Positions 60,401-64,000 of a stretch of 64,000 nt of DNA are shown piece by piece. This DNA comes from Protea cynaroides (Eukaryota; Streptophyta; Magnoliopsida; Proteales; Proteaceae). Below the pieces are notes generated by a model. It was not told where the DNA came from. It made no database searches and saw only the letters and a program-made list of their open reading frames with translations. Numbering within the stretch: the stretch's first letter is position 1; every line of letters begins with the position of its first letter. The translations under genes and the position numbers were made by a program. Location of the stretch: NCBI GenBank assembly GCA_028583415.1, contig CM053267.1, positions 39,725,834-39,789,833 on the forward strand. Direction: 5' to 3'.

Positions 60401-60632
60401 AACAGGAATGTCATTTAATATCTACAGGTTTTTACAGTGGATTTTGTCCCGCTTCCTTTCTCTACCCCTTTTGTTTTGAGTTGTTGGAATATTTTTAGTG
60501 ACTGAATCTTGTTTCTTTTTTTTGCAAAGGATTTAATATTGGAACACTGTTTTTGCCAGCGGTAGAAGGGACTTCGGTGAATACAGTGTATACAATCCTA
60601 CCAAAAAAACTTCAATTGAAGTTGAGGTTTGA
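20623..60632 (+). CDS. RRP6L3: RRP6-like 3 / EXD2-like 3'-5' exonuclease with HRDC domain (12 exons)
   Basis: Predicted DEDDy-type 3'-5' exonuclease acting on RNA or DNA ends. Exons: 20623-20848, 20931-21172, 21257-21355, 30743-30826, 31348-31434, 31842-31962, 40316-40494, 40590-40628, 42143-42654, 42739-43234, 44420-45090 and 60560-60632. All borders are GT/AG, phases agree, and the sum is 2829 nt (942 aa). Residues 8-24 are a hydrophobic helix followed by RRKRR, a membrane anchor. Catalytic motifs are FAVDTE (D139, E141), HGADNDVLW (D197) and YARVD (Y262, D266). HRDC follows at about 347-400. A Cys/His-rich HNH-like region (about 500-620: CYCDRRK, CVGCG, CVDCH) resembles the C-terminal part of animal EXD2. 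The tail is acidic and Ser-rich and ends VYNPTKKTSIEVEV. Arabidopsis AT2G32415 is the family I have in mind. The last exon could instead splice at 60626, so the C-terminus is the least certain part. Confidence 0.9.
20931..21172 (+). CDS. RRP6L3: RRP6L3 exon 2 (exonuclease motif I)
   Basis: Joins exon 1 in phase 1 and contains WVETESQLEELVKVLS and FAVDTEQHSLRSFLGFTALM. The D and E of VDTE are the first two acidic ligands of DEDD exonucleases. Donor CAG|GTAAGC. Confidence 0.93.
21257..21355 (+). CDS. RRP6L3: RRP6L3 exon 3
   Basis: A 33-codon exon reading ISTQKEDYLVDTIALHDSMG and then ILRPVFSDPAICK, the beta-strand region between motifs I and II. Acceptor GACAG, donor AAG|GTAGAT. It is followed by a 9.4-kb intron full of transposons. 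Confidence 0.93.
21831..23866. mobile_element. ~2-kb long-TIR (Mutator-like) element inside the copia 3' LTR
   Basis: AAATTTCATCTACACCCC on the left and its inverted match at 23780-23860 form ~70-bp terminal inverted repeats that share AACATCATCTACACCCACAA. AATAAAATA-type sequence of the LTR is repeated on both sides (9-12 bp), as with Mutator-like elements. The uninterrupted LTR at 28267-28439 shows the empty site. No transposase was recognised inside; the interior may be captured sequence. Confidence 0.75.
24010..27895 (-). pseudogene. Copia gag-pol (frameshifted)
   Basis: Gag begins at about 27892, the zinc knuckle is at about 27230-27180, GAG-pre-integrase is near 26834-26490, integrase 26444-25240, reverse transcriptase 25334-24693 and RNase H 24513-24010. 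Several frame changes and stops separate these parts (for instance near 26050, 25925 and 24700), so no full polyprotein is encoded. Domain order with integrase before reverse transcriptase fixes the Ty1/copia class. Confidence 0.85.
28452..28555. repeat. 34-bp tandem repeat, three copies
   Basis: CAATAGTACCGCTGTAC followed by CGCCAGCTCATAGCCAG recurs at 34-bp intervals (28456, 28490, 28524) directly next to the copia LTR. Confidence 0.8.
28885..29948. mobile_element. hAT-type non-autonomous element A (1048 bp, CATAGTTGTCAAGGCG ends)
   Basis: GATTAGTG flanks both ends as a perfect 8-bp target duplication. The element at 28893-29940 begins CATAGTTGTCAAGGCG and ends CGCCTTAACAACTATG. Subterminal stretches are crowded with GCCTAGGCG words, and the AT-rich core has no coding capacity. 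It is homologous, in reverse orientation, to element B at 36339-37775. Confidence 0.82.
30743..30826 (+). CDS. RRP6L3: RRP6L3 exon 4 (exonuclease motif II)
   Basis: A 28-codon exon reading VFHGADNDVLWLQRDFHIYV and VNLFDTAK, with the motif II aspartate. Acceptor ATGCAG, donor AAAA|GTGAGT. Confidence 0.93.
31348..31434 (+). CDS. RRP6L3: RRP6L3 exon 5
   Basis: A 29-codon exon reading ACEVLSKPYKSLAYLLETYC and SVTTNKMLQ, the helix after motif II. Acceptor TTGCAG, donor CAG|GTTTGG. Confidence 0.93.
31842..31962 (+). CDS. RRP6L3: RRP6L3 exon 6 (exonuclease motif III)
   Basis: Reads REDWRLRPLSVEMVQYARVD and AHYLLYIADRLASELKIQD. The Y and D of YARVD mark the DEDDy subclass. It ends in phase 1; the next intron is 8.35 kb. 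Confidence 0.94.
32108..32205. repeat. One-sided fragment of the CATAGTTGTCAAGGCG element
   Basis: CATAGTTGTCAAGGCGCCAA and GTGCCTAGGTGCCTAGGC match the left end of element A. The sequence then diverges and no right end is found. Confidence 0.55.
32436..32695. repeat. GGGTGTCAA / GGCCCGAACC-rich repeat, copy 1
   Basis: Starts AGGGTGTCAATATTGGGCCC and is packed with CCGGCCC, AGCCCGGGC and GCCCGAT words. It ends near a TTTAACACT relic. The same motif set is found at 33152 and 15128. Interpreted as a hAT-like MITE. Confidence 0.45.
33152..33386. repeat. GGGTGTCAA / GGCCCGAACC-rich repeat, copy 2
   Basis: Starts AGGGTGTCAATATTGAGCCC and ends CCCGTTGACACTCTTGC, so its ends are inverted repeats. 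Its first 60 bases closely follow copy 1 (GGACTGAGCCGGCCCGAAC). Confidence 0.5.
34193..34388. repeat. 98-bp tandem duplication
   Basis: CTAGTTCAGTTTTGGGAGGG at 34193 recurs with few changes at 34291, including the GATCGCAAAGAAGGGGGAAG and GAAATGAAAGAGGAATCCA parts. The origin of this stretch is not recognised. Confidence 0.75.
34686..35063 (+). other. Lys-rich open frame of unknown nature
   Basis: An uninterrupted 125-codon frame whose end is rich in KKGKYKMKRKEAELADLD-type repeats. It sits inside an intron next to a duplicated block and a foreign-looking insert. No family is recognised; it may be a captured gene fragment or chance. Confidence 0.2.
35165..35965. other. Probable organelle-derived (mitochondrial) insert
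   Basis: About 800 bp differs sharply from its surroundings: higher GC, few A/T runs, and homopolymeric C/G tracts such as CGGCCCCCCCAGAAC and CTTTCCCCCCTTTAATG typical of plant mitochondrial spacers and genes. No nuclear gene or transposon feature was recognised. The exact mitochondrial locus cannot be named from memory. Confidence 0.45.
36331..37783. mobile_element. hAT-type non-autonomous element B (1437 bp)
   Basis: CTGGGTTG flanks both ends as a perfect 8-bp duplication. The element at 36339-37775 begins CAAAGTTGTCAAGGTG and ends CACCTTGACAACTATG. Its interior (for example TTTATTAGGCTAGACAGG and AACAAGGTTTGACC) is the reverse complement of matching parts of element A. It carries extra sequence with GGTTTCGGTCGAAACC not seen in A. 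Confidence 0.82.
37784..40315. other. RRP6L3 intron 6 remainder; (TA)n and short repeats only
   Basis: No gene is seen. A (TA)n tract stands at about 39866-39903. AGAGGGAAATGGCGATGGGA occurs twice (about 39408 and 39568) within an imperfect ~160-bp direct repeat. Confidence 0.5.
40316..40494 (+). CDS. RRP6L3: RRP6L3 exon 7
   Basis: Joins exon 6 in phase 1 (G|CT) and reads ACANENFHFVLEAIRRSNMV then CLQLYAKEIETSPGNSSASS, the linker between the exonuclease and HRDC found in plant RRP6L3 proteins. Acceptor ATTCAG, donor AAAG|GTATGC. Confidence 0.9.
40590..40628 (+). CDS. RRP6L3: RRP6L3 exon 8 (HRDC start, 13 codons)
   Basis: A micro-exon reading ELVRRLCPWRDLM, the first helix of HRDC, between acceptor TTTCAG and donor GTTAGT. 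Both phases are 0. Confidence 0.88.
40940..41230. other. Possible solo LTR or TRIM fragment in intron 8
   Basis: TGATGCGGGCAGCCCAACTC opens a stretch with a GCCTTTATAAGCCCC-type TATA region and a later TGAATGAGAATTAATCGG leader-like part, as in short LTRs. A partner LTR and target duplication were not found. Confidence 0.25.
42143..42654 (+). CDS. RRP6L3: RRP6L3 exon 9 (HRDC, start of Cys-rich region)
   Basis: Opens with ARLHDESLRFVLSDQAIVAL (HRDC) and continues through HKVPKTPTEIYDTIRHAD. After a Ser/acidic linker it ends with PVYHNCRIHSSDGRLLCYCD, the first Cys cluster of the EXD2-like region. The donor splits a Trp codon (TG|G). Confidence 0.93.
42739..43234 (+). CDS. RRP6L3: RRP6L3 exon 10 (HNH-like Cys/His region)
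   Basis: Reads YLHRDLAKLIDNDPPAIMLL, then KKNICVGCGERNHYLRYRII, CYRIHFPEHLKSHRSHDIVL and LCVDCHEVAHAAAEKY. The CxxC, H and CxxCH spacing suggests a zinc-bound HNH-like fold as in EXD2. Phase 0 at the end. Confidence 0.93.
43235..44419. other. RRP6L3 intron 10, nothing recognised
   Basis: AT-rich intron between clear splice sites. No repeat or coding fragment could be supported. Confidence 0.5.
44420..45090 (+). CDS. RRP6L3: RRP6L3 exon 11
   Basis: Starts VVMKYFGGREISEEDLERAL and GMSPHERRRFEKKRG. A Ser/Asn/acidic stretch without recognisable domain follows, and the exon closes with FCQRWRQVFVDAINPRFLPG. The donor CACAG|GTACTT leaves phase 2 for exon 12, 15.5 kb away. Confidence 0.92.
45425..45470. 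repeat. (TA)n microsatellite
   Basis: About 18 TA dinucleotides in RRP6L3 intron 11. Confidence 0.9.
45735..46003. mobile_element. MITE-like element with AGTTTGGTATC / GATAACAAACT ends
   Basis: AAGTTTGGTATCATT on the left and AATGGATAACAAACTC on the right are imperfect inverted ends. The interior repeats GAATGAGAATGG/GAATGCATTC words. Target duplication not clear. Confidence 0.4.
46358..49094 (-). mobile_element. Non-autonomous LTR retrotransposon with intact TSD
   Basis: LTRs TGTAACAAAATAG...TTTAACA lie at 46363-46831 and 48699-49089. They are flanked by AAGAC on both outer sides, a perfect 5-bp target duplication. TGGTATCAGAGC (minus strand) next to the right LTR is the primer-binding site, and CTCCAGCTTGAGGGGGGA next to the left LTR is the polypurine tract. 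The 1.87-kb interior lacks any pol domain and holds degenerate repeats, so it is a LARD/TRIM-type element that depends on others. Confidence 0.85.
46855..47460. repeat. Degenerate tandem repeats inside the non-autonomous LTR element
   Basis: Two blocks are visible. One has CAGCAGTAGTAGTAAAGTAG and CACAGTATAGGTCACTGTG units. The other is a 24-64-bp series of GGTTGCATCTTGTGCAACTG with ATAATAGTCCCT spacers. No function is assigned. Confidence 0.65.
49283..49538. repeat. 128-bp perfect tandem duplication in intron 11
   Basis: ACTTTGGATTTCAGTGTCCT through CTTGAAAGCCCACATT occurs twice, 128 bp apart, with a single change (TTGCATTTTC versus TTGCGTTTTC). The near identity suggests a recent event. 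Confidence 0.9.
51136..54172 (-). pseudogene. hAT-family transposase, decayed
   Basis: A BED-type zinc finger (KCNLCDTEHHGGGVTRQKQH) opens at 54172-53900. Then come GGPYLDAIVGEVNDYIETF, IMCDGWSGPTRLSIIKFFVY and VVQIVTDNATITKKLD (catalytic region), RATRFATNYVALDSL, and the hATC dimerisation region (DWxLNYGTSAPHLRRIAIRI, SSNGCERNQSTFGLIH, NRLSHQKLQKLVYVHYN). Stops interrupt it, for example near 53257, 53014 and within the DWW-type motif (TGG to TGA). The C-terminus ends in a GKGKGK repeat encoded by CCCCTT units at 51172-51214. Confidence 0.82.
54840..55060. repeat. GA-rich tandem duplication inside the hAT
   Basis: AGAGCAGAGAGCAGAGAGAG followed by CTGAGAGGTATTATAT and an AT stretch occurs twice, about 105-110 bp apart. 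Confidence 0.75.
55787..59740 (-). pseudogene. Copia gag-pol of the nested element (many stops)
   Basis: Gag starts near 59737 (MSDMTTAS). Protease with IIDSGAIGHMTG is near 58660, integrase at 58080-57416 (VTFVNCHTRLTWIYL, RVLDFRCPLELL, FLGYSTTQNGYKCYH), reverse transcriptase at 56900-56345 (LEEMHALDKHETWDLV, KYKARLIAKGYTETFG), then AEFKIKDLSPLWYFLGIEV and RNase H (ILRYLKSAPGHGVLLS). The RNase H remainder lies at about 50470-50300 beyond the hAT. A 46-bp tandem duplication is seen at 56023-56117. Confidence 0.82.
60032..60162. mobile_element. Short CATAGTTGTCAAGG foldback element (131 bp)
   Basis: Begins CATAGTTGTCAAGGAG and ends GCGCCTTGACAACTATG. The interior is almost all GCCTAGGCG and GCCTTGG words. 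It has the same termini as elements A and B but lacks their AT-rich core. The flanks GGCGATAG and GGTAACGG match only partly. Confidence 0.7.
60560..60632 (+). CDS. RRP6L3: RRP6L3 exon 12 (C-terminus, stop)
   Basis: After acceptor TTGCCAG the frame left open by exon 11 gives S-GRRDFGEYSVYNPTKK, the conserved C-terminal peptide of this family, and ends SIEVEV with TGA at 60630-60632. The GAG|GTTTGA at 60626 could be a donor, so an extra exon is possible. Confidence 0.82.
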
Positions 60633-62993
60633 ATGGATAGTCAGATCATCATGCTTCCAGGTAAAGGAGATGGGACACAAAGCAGACCATGTGGTTGCTC
60701 ATGCTTACTTAACATGTAAATTATTTGAGAGGTGGGTTGCTTTGCTTCTTCTCATCCTAATTCTGGGTCATTACTGGAACTGAGGTACAAGATTGAACTC
60801 TTTGCCCTTAAGGCTCTTTTAAGTTTCATGTTTCTCATTTATAAGTATCGACATTAATTGTTACAAAATGAATAATTTTGCCCAATTAACACTTTGGAAC
60901 ACCATTTCATTTGATACAAGTATTTGCCTTGTGGATAGGCTTGCGCTGGAGATTTTTATCCTTCATGGAGAGTGCATTCTTGGGCAGACTACACCCTTAA
61001 CAATGAACTGCATGGCCTAAACCTTGTCAGTGCAGTCTATTTGAGAACCATTTTTATTGTTTAGGAGCATAATGTTCATTAATATGATACTAGTCTGTCA
61101 AAACTGGAAAAAAGGATGTCAAAATGATGTCATTTAATTAGCTGATAGGCCTGTAGCTAAATGTGTTGCCTCCAATGTTAATGGGACTGGTTGAAGATAC
61201 CTCGAACCTAATCAATTTAGAAAGAGGCTTACCCTGCTTGTTTATCTTTTGGTTTCTTGGCATAGGAAACCTGGTCCTAACTTGTCAAGGATCTTACTGA
61301 CCCATAGCCAATAGGAAGGACCTAAAATACAAGGCTTCATTTTAATCTGCCCTGCCTATTCCTAATTAGGACTGATTTGAATGGTTAGGTTTAATTCATT
61401 GGCTGCTACCTTTGTATAATTTATTTCTGGCCAAGGCCATGACCGAAGGCAAAAACCAGGTCATATATCATGATCATAACGATTTAACCATCAAATCCTC
61501 TGTTTTTTTGCTGTTTCTTTGATGCCTGAGGCTCCCTTTGGTTAGAATTGACATGTGTGAAAGCGTCGAACCCTCGATAGTTCTGAATAAAAAACCATAC
61601 CAAGTAAAATAGATATGCTTTTTACACTTCACTTCAATCAAACCAAATTTTTTTAGTCCACTTTGCCAATGAAAACTTTATTCTCTTCTAACCGAATTGG
61701 ATCTATGGGAATTGGGATAAATAGTTTGTTAGGAAGACAATCTCATCAGACGGTATTGGCCTTGGAACTCAACAGCATTGTGAGATCCAATTTTGGTTTC
61801 AAAATTTCGTTTCCTTGGCTAACTTGGTCGCCTCACCAAAATGAACTCTGCGTATCTCAGTCAATTTGAATATTCTGGACTAACTTTTCAGTCAGTAACA
61901 AATATGAGGTGGGTTCTGTCCAGAAAACCAGGTTTTACAACTGGTCCTGCCTCAAAACTGTGACTCGGACAGGTCAGAACGAGTCTAGGCGAGTATTTTT
62001 TTATTTTTTTATTTTTTTAACTTTGGATTAGTAAATGTAATTTGGGACTTCTTTCCCAGATGTATCTTCCTCGTTGTTTGGCCCCTTCCTCAGGTAACAG
62101 CAAACGGAGAGAGTAGGGTGTGGGGGAGCTGTCAACTTCCAAGCCAATGAATTATGCCCTATGCTGTTCTGTAACTTCTGTTACAGTGAAGTTGTAAATC
62201 CAGGTATCGGACAAAGTATCAGTTATGTTCAAAACCTATCTGATTCAGATTAGTGTATAAATCCAATGGTACATTAACATGTGGTTATTCCTTAATAAAA
62301 TAATATCAAAACAAGGATCGGATCAGCCACTCTGAAAACTGATATGAATCGGCTAATCCGTTATCAATACCTTGAACCATGATTACAGCAGTGAAGGCCC
62401 TATAGTGTGCTCGTAACGACCATTAACTTGGTGCAACTTTGCTGCTTAAATCTCTGGCCCTTAATGATTTTCAACCCTTGGTTCAACGACACTGTTCGTT
62501 GCAGCTCTAATGGACAGGAAATCAATCTCTGAAAATGAGAAATGATTTGTTGACAGTAAAGCCTTCTTTGTTCTTCCATTCTGTCTCGATATCAAATTTC
62601 AAGTTCTACCACAAAAATCCTGCAAATCAGGAGGCTGAGGGACAACAGAACTTTTGCAGAGGGTGAGAGGGAATAGCTGCTTCCAACAGTGATTGTAGTC
62701 TTATTTCCAACGGCAATGGCACCACCACCATCTAATCTTCGTGTAAAGTACCCAAAAAAATCGTCTAAACTCAACATGTACAACGGTAGAATAAATAGTG
62801 CGAATAGGATAGAATAAACAGCCAGAAGGAAAATTTTAGGGTTTCAGGAATTAGGAGAAAGTGAAGTCTCTTATGATTCGGTATAACTTGTCCGAGTCTA
62901 TTCATTATTTATAATGACCTAGTTAAGATGATTATTGACCAGAATTTGCCATATTTTTACTCATATGGGGCGACTAGCTTTTGTATTTTACAG
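60633..62993. other. Downstream of RRP6L3: 3' UTR and intergenic, no gene supported
   Basis: The 3' UTR end of RRP6L3 could not be placed. Short open frames here (for example 62783-62592 on the minus strand) show no recognisable family. A CTCGGACAGGTCAGAACGAG/GAGTCTAGGCGAG stretch near 61965 looks like part of a repeat. Confidence 0.4.
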
Positions 62994-63318
62994 AAAAAAG
63001 ATCTTATATAGTGAGGCACCTATGTAATGAGGATTCCATCCACTCAAAGTGGGACATGCATCGGTGATTTTCTCTTTATTCTCATTAATATTTTAGATTT
63101 TTGTGGTGCCAGTCAAATTTACCAAACGTAAAATACAGATTGAGATCCTCTGTAGTGAGGCCAACCCTATAGTGAGGTGTAGTGAGGATTCCACCCACTC
63201 AAAGTGGATTTGTATGTATCTCAACGCACATTGAGTGGATTGAGATACGTGTCGATGCACTTTGAGTGAATGGAGATCTTCACTACACAAATGCCTCGCT
63301 ATAGAATATCTTTTTCCA
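62994..63318. mobile_element. Inverted-repeat element with GTGAGG-rich ends
   Basis: AAAAAAGATCTTATATAGTG at the left pairs with the complement of TATAGAATATCTTTTT at the right. The match continues for about 55 bp through ATTCCATCCACTCAAAGT. A further internal copy of GAGGATTCCACCCACTCAAA is present near 63185. No coding capacity. Confidence 0.55.
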
Positions 63319-64000
63319 AAACTCTGCCAAGCATTATCTAATGCCCATTATGGGGCCAGGATATGGAAATGGGCACCCAAGGGACGATCCTTTTTGGGGA
63401 GGGCGTAGGGGGAGATAATGGATGGACACACATCCCGTTAGAAGGTAGAATTTAAGCCCTAGTCCCTGGACTGGACATCAATGACCACTGACCTAACATC
63501 CACCACAGCACCGTAGGGCGCTTCATTAAAAACTCTTGGTCATGCCCGGAGTTCTAGCTTTTTTACTGAACATTGGAATACAAACAAGTGTCCAGAGCGA
63601 TCCTCATTGGAAAGAATTGTTCCCTGGATTTGCCATTTGGTAAAAGTTTTTAAGTTGCTAAATGCTAATGTTCAGAGGTTCTGGAATCCGGATCTCCTGC
63701 TCAACTTGGATGGGGCATTCAAGGTGCCACCGTCGCTGGCCCAAAAGAGCATCCAGATACTCTTAAAGATACGCAAGAAATGGTTCTCTTTTGAAATTTT
63801 TCTAAAACCAAAGTTTTCCTCCACCCACAATGAAGAGAAAAAACACTTCACTGATAAAGTTTTGATAGTTGGATGACTCTAAGAACAATGCCAAAGGCTC
63901 CTGTGAAATTCGCATGCATGGGGGCAGTACTCCCTTCACCCAGGGTGATTATTACAAAAAAATTTGCCCCGGTCATAATTCATAACCAATAATAATCACT
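63319..64000. other. Right edge, nothing recognised
   Basis: An 89-codon plus-strand frame at 63607-63876 has no recognisable motif. Sequence near 63360-63530 has the GC-rich look of a repeat, but I cannot assign it. Confidence 0.35.

Overview
The window is nuclear DNA from a flowering plant. It holds plant-type multi-exon genes with GT-AG introns, an AT-rich background, and dense plant transposable elements (Ty1/copia, L1-type LINEs, hAT, Mutator-like, an Au-type SINE). The long, repeat-filled introns suggest a medium or large genome. I cannot name the species; a non-grass angiosperm is my guess. All calls come from reading the sequence; no database was searched. Two host genes stand head to head. 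On the minus strand (14202 down to 2749, running off the left edge) is a class III starch synthase gene: transit-peptide exon, N-terminal region, three CBM53 starch-binding modules and the start of the GT5 catalytic domain with KVGGLGD. Its large third exon carries a 210-bp (70-codon) tandem duplication. The upstream copy has lost 64 bp, which breaks the reading frame, so this copy as written cannot make full-length protein. On the plus strand (20623-60632) is a 12-exon gene for an RRP6-like/EXD2-like 3'-5' exonuclease: N-terminal membrane anchor, DEDDy exonuclease, HRDC and a Cys/His-rich HNH-like region. Its frame is intact (2829 nt, 942 aa), but the gene is spread over 40 kb because introns 3, 6 and 11 are 9.4, 8.4 and 15.5 kb of nested transposons. 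Layout: 1-2748, decayed copia and LINE fragments beyond the last visible starch synthase exon. 2749-14202, starch synthase, with a palindromic element, a CCA-rich MITE and SINEs in its introns. 14203-20622, intergenic, with G-boxes, a hAT-like repeat, degenerate telomere-like repeats, a long-TIR element, and a tandem repeat split by a LINE that is itself split by two palindromic elements. 20623-60632, the exonuclease gene. Its intron 3 holds a full-length copia (21677-28439, with a ~2-kb long-TIR element inside one LTR) and a 1048-bp hAT-type element. Intron 6 holds a second hAT-type element, GGCCCGAACC-rich repeats and a probable organellar insert. Intron 11 holds a non-autonomous LTR element with intact TSD and a copia (50036-60312) into which a hAT with a decayed transposase inserted. 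60633-64000, downstream sequence with no gene I can support. The most unusual find is a set of five short palindromic elements (113-233 bp). They share terminal motifs, have 9-bp target-site duplications (two perfect), and partly share a loop motif, but their inverted arms are unrelated in sequence.
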